A stretch of 64,000 bases of DNA from Haemophilus sp. (lineage in GTDB: Bacteria; Pseudomonadota; Gammaproteobacteria; Enterobacterales; Pasteurellaceae), in assembly GCA_019423025.1 (NCBI GenBank), contig JAHZCD010000007.1, positions 51,095 to 115,094 on the forward strand. Direction: 5' to 3'. The position numbers and the translations under genes were made by a program. Positions 10,556 through 19,402 of this stretch are shown here, piece by piece. The notes under the pieces were generated by a model. The model saw only the letters and a program-made list of their open reading frames with translations, ran no database searches and was not told the DNA's origin. Position 1 is the stretch's first letter; the number at the start of each line of letters is the position of its first letter.

Positions 10556-10591
10556 TCTTTTTTATCCTTCTTTTAAGAAAAGTTATTCGTT

Positions 10592-10622
10592 ATATGGCGA
10601 TCGATTCCGCCAAATTCAAGGG
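10592..10622 (-). promoter_or_regulatory. Candidate heat-shock (sigma-32) promoter of hslVU
   Basis: On the minus strand CCCTTGAA (10622-10615) lies 15 bases before CGCCATAT (10599-10592). These fit the sigma-32 elements CNCTTGAA and CCCCATNT with one mismatch in the -10 and spacing in the usual range. The start would fall about 30 bases before the hslV ATG. hslVU is a classical heat-shock operon in enterobacteria. Confidence 0.75.
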
Positions 10623-10666
10623 GAAATTTTTCTTTGATGCTTTATTAAACAACCATTTCAAAAAAA

Positions 10667-10682
10667 TGTGACAAAGATCACT
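10667..10682 (+). promoter_or_regulatory. CRP-type site upstream of aphA
   Basis: TGTGA-N6-TCACT, one mismatch from the CRP consensus. With the -10 candidate TATTAT (10705-10710) and a start near 10716, its centre is close to -41.5, the class II activator position. Confidence 0.65.
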
Positions 10683-10690
10683 TTTTTAAA

Positions 10691-10706
10691 TAGCAAACGA
10701 TTGCTA
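10691..10706 (+). promoter_or_regulatory. PurR-like palindrome in the aphA promoter
   Basis: TAGCAA-ACGA-TTGCTA, a perfect 6-bp inverted repeat whose core GCAAACGATTGC resembles the PurR operator (GCAAACGTTTGC). It lies between the CRP-type site and the -10, where a repressor would block transcription. The assignment to PurR is by motif only. Confidence 0.5.
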
Positions 10707-10776
10707 TTATTTCACACCCATATTTTAAAGGGATATGATTTGTTACAAGTAAAACAAACTACTTAATGAGGAAAAC

Positions 10777-11484
10777 ATGAAAAATTTACTTAAACTTTCT
10801 GCCATTGCAATTTTAGCGGCAAGCGCAGTCTCTACTTTTGCATCAAACAAAGAACCTTACACTGAACAAGGTACGAATGCTCGTGAAATGACAGAGCAAA
10901 AACCGATTCACTGGATCTCTGTTGAACAATTGAAAAAAGAATTGGAAGGCAAAGCACCCATTAATGTGAGCTTCGACATTGACGATACTGTACTTTTCAG
11001 TAGTCCTTGTTTCTATCACGGCCAAGAAAAATACTCACCAGGTAAAAATGATTACTTAAAAAATCAAGATTTCTGGAATGAAGTAAATGCGGGTTGTGAC
11101 CAATATTCTATTCCAAAACAAATTGCGGTAGATTTAATTAATATGCACCAAGCACGTGGTGACCAAATTTATTTCATTACGGGTCGTACAGCAGGCGATA
11201 AAGATGGTGTGACACCAGTGCTACAAAAAGCCTTTAATATTAAAGACATGCATCCTGTAGAATTCATGGGTGGTCGCAAACTTCCAACTAAATATAACAA
11301 AACACCGGGTATTATTGAGCACAAAGTGAGTATTCACTATGGTGACAGCGATGACGATATCCTAGCCGCAAAAGAAGCAGGTATTCGTGGTATTCGTTTA
11401 ATGCGTGCAGCAAACTCTACTTACCAACCAATGCCAACCCTTGGTGGCTACGGCGAAGAAGTATTGATTAACTCAAACTACTAA
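10777..11484 (+). CDS. aphA: Class B (AphA-type) periplasmic acid phosphatase
   Basis: Non-specific periplasmic phosphatase / phosphotransferase acting on nucleoside monophosphates. 235 residues, signal peptide about 1-22, and the DDDD-superfamily catalytic motifs FDIDDTVLF (nucleophile Asp in the first pair) and GDSDDDILAA (metal-binding acids). AphA lets cells use external nucleotides and can act on NMN-type substrates. The promoter carries a CRP-type site and a PurR-like palindrome. Confidence 0.94.
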   Translation: MKNLLKLSAIAILAASAVSTFASNKEPYTEQGTNAREMTEQKPIHWISVEQLKKELEGKAPINVSFDIDDTVLFSSPCFYHGQEKYSPGKNDYLKNQDFWNEVNAGCDQYSIPKQIAVDLINMHQARGDQIYFITGRTAGDKDGVTPVLQKAFNIKDMHPVEFMGGRKLPTKYNKTPGIIEHKVSIHYGDSDDDILAAKEAGIRGIRLMRAANSTYQPMPTLGGYGEEVLINSNY

Positions 11485-11493
11485 TCTTTATAA

Positions 11494-11524
11494 AAAAAGT
11501 GCGGTTATTTTGACCGCACTTTTC
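11494..11524 (+). terminator. USS-pair terminator of aphA
   Basis: AAAAAGTGCGGT (11494-11505) pairs with ACCGCACTTTT (11513-11523) and a T-rich end follows. Confidence 0.88.
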
Positions 11525-11601
11525 TTATCTAATTAACAATCTTAATTTTTAAAAAGTTTCTGGGAATATGCTAAAATTTTTGCGTTTCTAGGAGCCTATT
11601 T

Positions 11602-13212
11602 ATGTCAGAACTCACGTCTAATCAATATTTAATCATCATTGCCGTGCTGGTTTTTATCAGTATTGTGATGCTTTTTCTATTAAGCCGCAGCAAACGAGAT
11701 ACGCAAGAATTACAACAAGATCTCAATAAAACTATCGAAGATTACAATCAATTAGCGGAGCGTTTTGATTCTTTAAGTGCGGTCAAAAATCAATTAGAAC
11801 AACAAGCCGTTAAAGCGCAAACTCATGCAGAAGGTTTGCAAACTCGCCTTAATGAACGTGATGAAAAAATCCAATATTTAGAAAAAGAATTAGATGAAGA
11901 GCAACTCCGTCACGATCAAATTGGCGGGCAAATCACCGCATTAAAAGAACGTTTTGGGATAGCATCTGCACAAGCCGAAAGCTTGCAAGGTCAATTACAA
12001 CAAGCTCAGGAAAATCTACTTAGAAAAGAACAAGAGCAGCAAAAAACGCAGGAAAAATTGACCGCACTTTCACAGGAATTAACAGAGCTCAAAACCACGC
12101 TTTCCGAAAAAGAAAAACATTTTGCTGAACAGCAACAGCATATTGAACAATCCAAACAACAGCTTGGCGTAGAGTTCCAAAATCTGGCCAACCGCATTTT
12201 GGAAGAAAAAAGCCAATCCTTTAATCAAACCAATCAGACGGCATTGGAAACCTTGTTGAAGCCCTTCCGTGAACAAATCGAAGGCTTTCAAAAACGAGTC
12301 AATGAAATCCATTCGGAATCAGTAAAAGGCAATGCGGGTTTAGAAGCGGAAATCAAAAAGGTGTTGGAAATTGGCTTAAACATGTCGAAAGAAGCCAATA
12401 ATTTAACCTCTGCACTAAAAGGTGAAAAGAAAACCTTAGGCAACTGGGGAGAAGTACAACTTGAGCGCGCACTTCAGTTGGCTGGTTTAATTGAGAACTT
12501 GCATTACAGTGCGCAGGCCCATTTTAAAGATGAGCAGGGCGGACGAAACTATCCTGATTTTGTACTGAATCTACCCGATGAGAAAAACATCATCATTGAT
12601 AGCAAAATGTCGTTAAATGCTTACGAAAATGCGGTCAATTCTGAGGATGAATTCGAACGTGAGCGTTTACTAAGGGAGCATATTAAAGCCCTGAAAAATC
12701 ACATTGATGACTTGCACCGCAAGGATTACAGCAATTTGATTGGCATGCGCAGTCCTAATTTTGTCTTGATGTTCATCGCTGTGGAACCTGCTTATATTGA
12801 AGCCTTAAAATTAGATCCAAGTCTGTTTAATTATGGCTATGAGAAAAATGTGATTATGGTTTCACACACGACCCTTATGCCAATTTTGCGTACTGTGGCA
12901 AATTTGTGGCGTATCGAACGCGGCAACGCCGAAGCGAAAGAAATCGCAGAAAAAGCAGGGGAAATTTATAACCAAATTTGCTTGGTGGCAGAGCGCTTGA
13001 ATAAACTGGGCAACACGCTTTCCACTGTGAGCAATCAATACAACAGCACTGTCACCGCCCTTGTGGGGCAACAAGGTTTAGTGGGGAAAGTAGAACGCTT
13101 TAAAGACTTGTCAGCGAAGGCTAACAAGACTATGCCAAACATTGAATTGCTCAATAATGACGTGGATTTAACACGCCTATCCCTTATCACCACCGAGAAC
13201 GGGGTAAAATAA
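11602..13212 (+). CDS. rmuC: RmuC-family DNA recombination-limiting protein
   Basis: Membrane-anchored protein of the RmuC family, implicated in limiting rearrangements at inverted repeats; it has a restriction-endonuclease-like core. 536 residues: one N-terminal membrane segment (about 8-27), a long Gln/Glu-rich coiled coil (about 30-205), and the RmuC domain (about 265-470) with GNWGEVQLERAL, FVLNLPDEKNIIIDSKMSL and YEKNVIMVSHTTLMPILR. The D...DSK arrangement is the nuclease-like site. Two uptake signals lie in the coiled-coil coding part. Weak ribosome binding site (AGGAG) eight bases before ATG. Confidence 0.93.
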   Translation: MSELTSNQYLIIIAVLVFISIVMLFLLSRSKRDTQELQQDLNKTIEDYNQLAERFDSLSAVKNQLEQQAVKAQTHAEGLQTRLNERDEKIQYLEKELDEEQLRHDQIGGQITALKERFGIASAQAESLQGQLQQAQENLLRKEQEQQKTQEKLTALSQELTELKTTLSEKEKHFAEQQQHIEQSKQQLGVEFQNLANRILEEKSQSFNQTNQTALETLLKPFREQIEGFQKRVNEIHSESVKGNAGLEAEIKKVLEIGLNMSKEANNLTSALKGEKKTLGNWGEVQLERALQLAGLIENLHYSAQAHFKDEQGGRNYPDFVLNLPDEKNIIIDSKMSLNAYENAVNSEDEFERERLLREHIKALKNHIDDLHRKDYSNLIGMRSPNFVLMFIAVEPAYIEALKLDPSLFNYGYEKNVIMVSHTTLMPILRTVANLWRIERGNAEAKEIAEKAGEIYNQICLVAERLNKLGNTLSTVSNQYNSTVTALVGQQGLVGKVERFKDLSAKANKTMPNIELLNNDVDLTRLSLITTENGVK

Positions 13213-13236
13213 AGCATACCTGTTGAATTTTTCTTT

Positions 13237-13264
13237 AAAAGCGGCTATTTTCTTGCCGCTTTTT
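13237..13264 (+). terminator. rmuC terminator
   Basis: AAAAGCGGC (13237-13245) pairs with GCCGCTTTT (13255-13263), then a T/A-rich tail. Confidence 0.85.
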
Positions 13265-13293
13265 ATTTAAATTTTTTATTTGTGGGGAATTTT

Positions 13294-13851
13294 ATGGCGA
13301 CAGAACAAAAAGAAATCACGGATCCATGTGCAAAATATAACGAACAAACCAGTTTTCTAAGCAAAACGATTTTTGCAAGTCGTTGGTTACAAGCGCCTAT
13401 TTATTTAGGTTTAATTGTTGTACAAGGCATCTATGCCTACAAGTTTATGAAAAACTTGTGGTATATCATCACCAATGTTAATGAAATGGATGCGGACACC
13501 ATCATGCTCGCCGTCCTCAATCTCATTGATGTGGTGATGATTGCAAGCTTATTGGTAATGGTAACATTAGGCGGTTATGAGATTTTCGTCTCAAAACTAC
13601 GCACGAAAAACCACCCTGATCAACCTGAATGGATGAGCCATGTGAATGCGACCGTACTGAAAGTTAAACTTTCTATGTCAATTATCAGCATTTCGTCTAT
13701 TCACTTATTGCAAACTTTTGTAAATGCCTCAAAAATTCCTGAAAAAACGATTATGTGGGAAGTGATTATTCATTTTTCTTTCTTGATTTCAGCGATTGCG
13801 ATGGCCTATACCGACAAAATTCTGTACAGTACAAGTCACAAAAACCATTAA
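13294..13851 (+). CDS. YqhA/UPF0114-family inner-membrane protein
   Basis: 185 residues with about four membrane segments. The block [24 protein letters not shown], the second segment [32 protein letters not shown] and the motif [31 protein letters not shown] match the UPF0114 family (E. coli YqhA). Function is unknown. GGGGAA precedes the ATG at 13294; a GTG four codons earlier lies inside that ribosome binding site and is rejected. Confidence 0.88.
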   Translation: MATEQKEITDPCAKYNEQTSFLSKTIFASRWLQAPIYLGLIVVQGIYAYKFMKNLWYIITNVNEMDADTIMLAVLNLIDVVMIASLLVMVTLGGYEIFVSKLRTKNHPDQPEWMSHVNATVLKVKLSMSIISISSIHLLQTFVNASKIPEKTIMWEVIIHFSFLISAIAMAYTDKILYSTSHKNH

Positions 13852-13856
13852 TACAC

Positions 13857-13889
13857 AAAGTGCGGTCAAAATTGACTGCACTTTTTTAT
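13857..13889 (+). terminator. Imperfect USS-pair terminator
   Basis: AAAGTGCGGTCA (13858-13869) faces TGACTGCACTTTTTT, in which one base of the second uptake signal is mutated (CTGCACTT for CCGCACTT). The stem remains usable with one G-T wobble. Confidence 0.82.
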
Positions 13890-13998
13890 TTAAACCTATA
13901 AAAATATTCACTTTATACTTACAATAAAATTTGATAACCTGAGTAAATCACTATATTATTTTCACGTACCTTTATCTCTTAATAAGGAAATATATCTC

Positions 13999-14886
13999 AT
14001 GTTATCTCATAAGATTAAGCTAATTTGTCTCACGGCATTCACGCTCCTTTTAACAAGTTGTTCAACAATGTATAACCCATTAGACACCTTATACTGGCAT
14101 GATAAAGAAGACTATGAGTTTTTTGCTCGAAAACGTTTACCAGATGAATCTTATCAATGCTTTAAAGACAATGAAAGAAGTTATATTCACGCTTATCGAC
14201 TTGCTCTTTATGATTTACAAACCTATGAAGTTGGCAGAAACGCTAGAACAATCTTTCTGACAACAGAAAAAGTATATACTGGTGGCCATACATGGACTTA
14301 TGTATTTACGGATGCAAACCATAAAATCACATCGATTAGAGATGCCACCGGGTTTGGCGACATTGAAAAAGAATTTGGTTGTGGTGAATATCAAGAAGCA
14401 GTAAAAATTGCTACGCCAGAAGAACTAAAAAAACGCAAAATTAAACCTAGATTATGGGCAGCTATTGCTCGTTCTCCAGAAATTAATAAAATGATGTGGG
14501 CTTCAGATGCTGCCTATAGTACGCTTGAACAGGCGAAACAAGATGCACTAAAACAGTGTCAAGAGTATGGAGGTAAAGACTGCCAATTAGCGATTGGTAT
14601 AAGTAATATGTGTCTAGGACTAGCTAGTGGTAGAGATAGTAGTGGTTTGAGAGATTACTTCGGAAATAGCATCATTCCTGAGCACGCTAAAGAAATGGCG
14701 GTTGAAAATTGCCAAGCAAAAGGAGGCTCATCTTGTGAACCAAGCCCAGCGCCGTCACTTTGTGCCTTACCGTGCGATATGCTTAAAGATAAAACTTGTA
14801 ACTTCGATAGCCCTCAGGTCATTATGCCAGGAATTAAAGGCGGGAAACCATTTAACGTAGCATTAGATGGTAATGTGCTTAAATAG
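13999..14886 (+). CDS. Lipoprotein with a DUF4189-type domain
   Basis: 295-residue predicted lipoprotein (lipobox LLTSC, Cys21). Residues about 150-240 read LWAAIARSPE ... AYSTLEQAKQDALKQC ... GGKDCQLAIGISNMCLGLASG, the pattern of the DUF4189 family (WxAIAxS, a repeated Ala/Cys helix, paired cysteines). There are about eleven cysteines in all, several late (SCEPSPAPSLCALPCDMLKDKTC), so disulfides outside the cytoplasm are likely. Monocistronic with its own AAGGAA site. Function unknown; other DUF4189 proteins are exported and mostly uncharacterised. Confidence 0.72.
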   Translation: MLSHKIKLICLTAFTLLLTSCSTMYNPLDTLYWHDKEDYEFFARKRLPDESYQCFKDNERSYIHAYRLALYDLQTYEVGRNARTIFLTTEKVYTGGHTWTYVFTDANHKITSIRDATGFGDIEKEFGCGEYQEAVKIATPEELKKRKIKPRLWAAIARSPEINKMMWASDAAYSTLEQAKQDALKQCQEYGGKDCQLAIGISNMCLGLASGRDSSGLRDYFGNSIIPEHAKEMAVENCQAKGGSSCEPSPAPSLCALPCDMLKDKTCNFDSPQVIMPGIKGGKPFNVALDGNVLK

Positions 14887-14901
14887 TAAATAATATTTTC
14901 G

Positions 14902-14935
14902 AAAGTGCGGTCAAATTTGACCGCACTTTTGTCTT
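14902..14935. terminator. Perfect 28-bp USS palindrome, bidirectional terminator
   Basis: Positions 14902-14929 are a perfect inverted repeat made of two uptake signals tail-to-tail, placed between the convergent lipoprotein gene and hslR. Confidence 0.88.
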
Positions 14936-15331
14936 CTAAAACTCATCTTGGTGTTTAAATTTCAATAAATCTCGACGTTCTTTTTTGTTTGGTCGACGAT
15001 CAGGATGTGGCATTGAAAGGGCATTATTTTTTCTTGCCCACGCCATTTCCTCGCGTTTTTTCACACTCTGCGCCGTTTCTTGGTAAAGCAATTGTGCTTC
15101 AGGGGCGCCACGACGTTGATCGCTCAAAGCTATCACTTCAATTTCTTTTTCATCGCTGCCTTGGCGAAGTTTAATCATTGCACCGACTTCGACGGTTTTA
15201 CTCACTTTTGCACGCTGACCGTTGTAATGGACTTTTCCCCCTTCAATCATCGCTTTCGCAATGCTACGGGTTTTATAAAAACGCGCCGCCCAAAGCCATT
15301 TATCTAACCGTACTTCGTTATTTTCAGCCAT
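14936..15331 (-). CDS. hslR: Heat-shock protein 15, ribosome-associated
   Basis: RNA-binding protein that recycles stalled 50S subunits carrying peptidyl-tRNA. 131 residues: an S4 RNA-binding domain (VRLDKWLWAARFYKTRSIAKAMIEGG, about 7-65) and a basic C-terminal tail (PDRRPNKKERRDLLKFK). The start at 15331 has GGAAGAG directly upstream; the frame is open for 29 codons further upstream, but those codons overlap the divergent nudE promoter. Confidence 0.94.
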   Translation of the reverse strand: MAENNEVRLDKWLWAARFYKTRSIAKAMIEGGKVHYNGQRAKVSKTVEVGAMIKLRQGSDEKEIEVIALSDQRRGAPEAQLLYQETAQSVKKREEMAWARKNNALSMPHPDRRPNKKERRDLLKFKHQDEF

Positions 15332-15395
15332 AACTCTTCCTATTTCTCTCACTTTGCGTATGATGAGCCAATGACAAGATAATAGGGCTAATATC

Positions 15396-15944
15396 ATGAA
15401 AAAACAACTTCCACACATTCTCTCCCTTTCTACGGTAGCAAAATCCCGTTTGTTTGAAATTCAAGCTGTCGAACTCAAATTCTCCAATGGAATTGACCGC
15501 ACTTATGAACGATTCCGCCCTTTCAATCGAGATTCAGTGATGGTGATTGCGATTGATGGTGAAGATTTACTCCTCATTCGTGAATACGCGGTCGGAACAG
15601 AACAATATGAGTTAGGCTTTGTAAAAGGTGGAATGGATATGGGAGAAACGCCCGAACAAAGTGCAAATCGAGAATTGCAGGAAGAAATTGGTTTTGGCGC
15701 AAAAAAATGGACATTTTTACGTACCATGAAAATCAATCCACAAATTATGGGACATAAAATGCACGTGTTATTAGGTGAAGATCTGTATCCAAATCAACTA
15801 GAAGGCGATGAGCCTGAACCATTAGAAATCGTGCGTTATCCTTTATCGCAACTTGATACGCTTTTAGTCAGTGATGAATTTAATGAAGCCAGAAACCTAG
15901 CCGCACTTTATTCTTTACGAGATTTTTTGAAAAAACGTAAATAA
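15396..15944 (+). CDS. nudE: ADP-compounds hydrolase NudE (Nudix)
   Basis: Nudix hydrolase that splits ADP-ribose, NADH and diadenosine polyphosphates. 182 residues. The Nudix box is intact: GGMDMGET ... RELQEEIGFGA at about residues 77-99. Divergent from hslR, as in E. coli where nudE lies near hslR. One uptake signal inside (about 15497). Confidence 0.9.
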   Translation: MKKQLPHILSLSTVAKSRLFEIQAVELKFSNGIDRTYERFRPFNRDSVMVIAIDGEDLLLIREYAVGTEQYELGFVKGGMDMGETPEQSANRELQEEIGFGAKKWTFLRTMKINPQIMGHKMHVLLGEDLYPNQLEGDEPEPLEIVRYPLSQLDTLLVSDEFNEARNLAALYSLRDFLKKRK

Positions 15945-15967
15945 ATCGAATAAATTTAGATAAATTC

Positions 15968-15983
15968 TAATCGCAAGCGATTA
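15968..15983 (+). other. Unassigned palindrome upstream of the OPT transporter
   Basis: TAATCGC-AA-GCGATTA, seven-base perfect arms, 76 bases before the transporter start and followed by a possible -35 (TTGCAT). It could be an operator. No known regulator is matched. Confidence 0.4.
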
Positions 15984-16058
15984 ACTTTAAATAAAACTTG
16001 CATAAATATTCTTTTTTTGAGAATGTATCGCCATTTTTCAAAATAAACAGGAAAATTT

Positions 16059-18059
16059 ATGTCGCATGATAATTTAAAAGAATTGACCTTCCGAGGAATG
16101 TTCCTTGGCGCGTTAATTACAGTGATCTTCACTGCATCTAACGTTTATTTAGGTCTTAAAGTGGGGATGACATTTGCCTCCTCCATTCCTGCTGCTGTTA
16201 TCTCTATGGCAGTTTTAAAATTCTTCAAGGATTCCAGTATCTTAGAAAATAACATGGTGCAAACCCAAGCTTCATCAGCGGGAACATTGTCTTCTGTTAT
16301 TTTCGTTCTTCCAGGCCTGTTAATGATGGGTTACTGGCAAGAATTTCCATTCTGGCAAACAGTGCTAATCTGTGCCGCTGGCGGTACATTGGGCGTACTA
16401 TTTACCATTCCATTACGTCGTGCGATGGTTGTAAACAGCGACTTACCTTACCCTGAAGGTGTGGCGGCAGCTGAAATCTTAAAAGCAGGTAACAATAGCG
16501 AAAGCGACAGTGGTGTAAAAGATATTGCTTACGGCGGTATTTTTGCAGGAACTGTTGCATTCTTAACCAACGCATTACGTGTCATGTCTGATAGCGCGAG
16601 CGCATGGTTCTCTAACGGTAAAGCCGTTTTCCAATTACCGATGGGTTTCTCTCTTGCCTTAGTGGGTGCGGGTTACTTAATTGGTATCGTGGGCGGTCTT
16701 GCCATGTTATTCGGTACATTCCTTGCTTGGGGTATTGCGGTACCTTATTTCACTGCAACAGGCGATATGCCAACGGATGCCTCTATTGTTAGTTATGCCA
16801 TGGCTGAATGGAAAACGAAAGTTCGCTTTATCGGTGTGGGTACTATCGGTATTGCGGCAATTTGGACATTATTAATCCTTTTCAAACCAATGATTGAAGG
16901 GATGGTTCATTCTTTCCGTATGTTAAAAGGCTCACAAGCTGAGTCAGAACATCGTATTGATATCGACTTATCGCCAAAAACTATCATTTACATTTTATTG
17001 GCGACTGTCGTGCTAATCGTGATTTCTTTATATCACTTCATTGCAGCCGCACCAATTTCTGCTGAGCTTGCCGTGTTATTAGTAGTTGTTTGTACGCTAC
17101 TCGCGGTGTTAATTGGTTTCTTCGTTGCAGCAGCGTCTGGTTATATGGCTGGACTTGTGGGCTCATCTTCTAGCCCTATTTCTGGTATCGGGATCATTTC
17201 TGTTATCGTGATTTCACTTGTTTTAGTGACCATTGGTAAAAGCAGTGGTTTATTTGAAACAGCTGACGGTCAAAAATTCTTAACGGCATTGACCTTATTC
17301 ACGGCATCTATCGTATTAACTACAGCAACTATTTCAAACGATAACTTACAAGACTTAAAAACCGGTCTTCTAGTTGAAGCGACCCCTTGGAGACAACAGG
17401 TTGCATTGATTATTGGTTGTTTCGTTGGTGCATTAGTGATTGCACCGGTATTAGAAATTTTATACCACGCTTATGGTTTCACTGGCGCATTACCACGCCC
17501 AGATATGGATCCAGCACAAGCGCTTTCAGCGCCACAAGCAACCCTTATGACCACCATTTCACAAGGTATTTTCACCGACCATTTAGAATGGACCTACATT
17601 TTAACAGGTGTAGGTTTAGGTATTGTATTGATCATTGTGGATGCATTCATGCGTAAAACCAGTGACAGCCGCTTTGCCTTACCAGTATTAGCGGTTGGGA
17701 TTGGTATCTACCTTCCACCATCAATCAATATGCCGGTTGTGGTCGGTGCGGTAATGGCATGGTTTATCACCCGTCACATTAAAAACTATGCAAAACGCAC
17801 TAACGATACTGAAGTAGAGAAAAAAGCAGAACGTTTCGGCACACTTTTCGCTGCGGGTTTAATTGTGGGTGAAAGCTTGATGGGCGTCATCTTAGCCTTC
17901 ATTATTGCGGCATCTGTAACATCTGGCGGATCTGAAGCACCATTAGCCTTGGCGTTAGAAAACTGGGATAATATGGGCGAATTACTCGGTCTTGCCGTGT
18001 TTATCTTCGGTGTCTTTATTTTCGTTTCTCGTGTATTACGTGCGAAGAAATCAAAATAA
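16059..18059 (+). CDS. OPT-family oligopeptide transporter
   Basis: 666-residue polytopic inner-membrane transporter with about 15 hydrophobic segments. The N-terminal ELTFRGMFLGALITVIFTASNVYLGLKVG and the motif NSDLPYPEGVAAAEILKAG are typical of prokaryotic OPT proteins, which import oligopeptides or metal chelates. The substrate is not readable from sequence. AGGAAAA before the ATG; ends with its own terminator. Confidence 0.92.
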   Translation: MSHDNLKELTFRGMFLGALITVIFTASNVYLGLKVGMTFASSIPAAVISMAVLKFFKDSSILENNMVQTQASSAGTLSSVIFVLPGLLMMGYWQEFPFWQTVLICAAGGTLGVLFTIPLRRAMVVNSDLPYPEGVAAAEILKAGNNSESDSGVKDIAYGGIFAGTVAFLTNALRVMSDSASAWFSNGKAVFQLPMGFSLALVGAGYLIGIVGGLAMLFGTFLAWGIAVPYFTATGDMPTDASIVSYAMAEWKTKVRFIGVGTIGIAAIWTLLILFKPMIEGMVHSFRMLKGSQAESEHRIDIDLSPKTIIYILLATVVLIVISLYHFIAAAPISAELAVLLVVVCTLLAVLIGFFVAAASGYMAGLVGSSSSPISGIGIISVIVISLVLVTIGKSSGLFETADGQKFLTALTLFTASIVLTTATISNDNLQDLKTGLLVEATPWRQQVALIIGCFVGALVIAPVLEILYHAYGFTGALPRPDMDPAQALSAPQATLMTTISQGIFTDHLEWTYILTGVGLGIVLIIVDAFMRKTSDSRFALPVLAVGIGIYLPPSINMPVVVGAVMAWFITRHIKNYAKRTNDTEVEKKAERFGTLFAAGLIVGESLMGVILAFIIAASVTSGGSEAPLALALENWDNMGELLGLAVFIFGVFIFVSRVLRAKKSK

Positions 18060-18066
18060 TGGATGA

Positions 18067-18098
18067 AAATAGGCTGTCCTCGGATAGCCTATTTTTCT
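18067..18098 (+). terminator. Terminator after the OPT gene
   Basis: AATAGGCT (68-75 of this kb) pairs with AGCCTATT, extended inward by four further pairs including one wobble, then five T. The T-run runs directly into the ribosome binding site of the next gene. Confidence 0.82.
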
Positions 18099-18109
18099 AG
18101 GAGCTTAAG

Positions 18110-18514
18110 GTGTCAACGCAATCCCCTTATCTAAAAGCAATTATCATCTTCCCATTGGTTACACAGCTAATCGGTAGCATTATTGCTTATGTCGCTTTCG
18201 GAATGGACTACTGCAAAGAAGGCAACTTCGATGCCGCATTATTTGGTTTCTTTCTAACATTTTGGCCTCTCACCGTGCCAGCAATAATCAATGCTTACTT
18301 TGCTAAATACCGCGGCTATCTACGTCATCAGTGGAATAAAATTCTCATTTTTTCATTCATCATTCTTTTTTGTTATTGGAGTATCGGCAACCTTCTCATC
18401 GCACAAAATACTCAATATCTGACTGACCGCGTATTATTTGTCTTAGAGGGTTCTGTCATCCTGGCAATCTATACGACAATTTTCCTCTCCTTGTTATTAC
18501 CGAAATCAAAGTAG
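18110..18514 (+). CDS. Hypothetical four-segment membrane protein
   Basis: 134 residues with four hydrophobic stretches (about 9-30, 43-62, 75-95, 110-130) and a Lys at the C-terminus. It starts at GTG with AGGAG seven to eleven bases upstream; no ATG is suitably placed. I do not recognise a family. It sits between the OPT gene and cysQ, ten bases before the latter, so probably shares its transcript. Confidence 0.75.
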   Translation: MSTQSPYLKAIIIFPLVTQLIGSIIAYVAFGMDYCKEGNFDAALFGFFLTFWPLTVPAIINAYFAKYRGYLRHQWNKILIFSFIILFCYWSIGNLLIAQNTQYLTDRVLFVLEGSVILAIYTTIFLSLLLPKSK

Positions 18515-18523
18515 GAAATAAAC

Positions 18524-19330
18524 ATGCAATTATCTCAATCTCTTCTCGATCAAGTCCGTGCACTCGCTAATGAAGCGGGAAAACATTTAGCTCATTTTTA
18601 CCAACAGGATGTAAAAATACAAACTAAATCGGATAACACCCCTGTCACGGAAGCAGATTTATTTGTCAGCCAATTTTTAATCAAAAAACTGACCGCACTT
18701 TTCCCTGACATTCCTGTTCTTTCAGAGGAAAACTGCAATATTCCCTTTGAACAACGCCAAACTTGGCAAACTTATTGGCTAATCGATCCCCTTGATGGCA
18801 CGCAGCAATTTATTGATCGCACAGATCAATTCTCCGTATTGATTACACTCGTACAAAACCATCAACCTGTACTGGGTGTTATCCACTTCCCTATTTTGAA
18901 TATCACCTATTACGCAATGAAAGGTTTTGGGGCATTCAAGCAAAGCAACAAAGAAATAAAAACCTTACAACCCAGAAAAATCGATCTCACCAAACCGTTA
19001 AAAATCGCCGTAGGCGCCACTACCTCACAAGAAAAAGTGCGGTCAATTTTAGCAAAGAATTTGGCATGCGAATTTACGGTGGTGGGTTCGAGCAGTTTGA
19101 AAAGCGCTTTGGTTGCTGAGGGAGCTGTTGATTGCTATGTTCGACTCGGTAAAACTGGCGAATGGGATACGGCAGGCGCTGAAATTTTATTAGCTGAAAT
19201 CAATGGAATGATTTTCGATCCGCACTATCAGCCGCTCACCTATAATCAGCGTGAAAGTTTAATTAATCCCCCCTTTGTGATGGTGGCAGATAATACACAA
19301 AATTGGGCATCTGTCTTTCAATTTAATTGA
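18524..19330 (+). CDS. cysQ: 3'(2'),5'-bisphosphate nucleotidase CysQ
   Basis: Hydrolyses 3'-phosphoadenosine 5'-phosphate to AMP, clearing the by-product of sulfate assimilation. 268 residues with the inositol-monophosphatase fold metal motifs: EEN (about 68-70), DPLDGTQQF (about 90-98) and GEWDTAGAEILL (about 208-219). Two uptake signals lie within the gene. Confidence 0.95.
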   Translation: MQLSQSLLDQVRALANEAGKHLAHFYQQDVKIQTKSDNTPVTEADLFVSQFLIKKLTALFPDIPVLSEENCNIPFEQRQTWQTYWLIDPLDGTQQFIDRTDQFSVLITLVQNHQPVLGVIHFPILNITYYAMKGFGAFKQSNKEIKTLQPRKIDLTKPLKIAVGATTSQEKVRSILAKNLACEFTVVGSSSLKSALVAEGAVDCYVRLGKTGEWDTAGAEILLAEINGMIFDPHYQPLTYNQRESLINPPFVMVADNTQNWASVFQFN

Positions 19331-19402
19331 TTGGTTCGATTGGTAAAGTGCAGTAATATATTGCATTATTTAAAAATACTACTCGGAACAATAAGGAATA
19401 AT

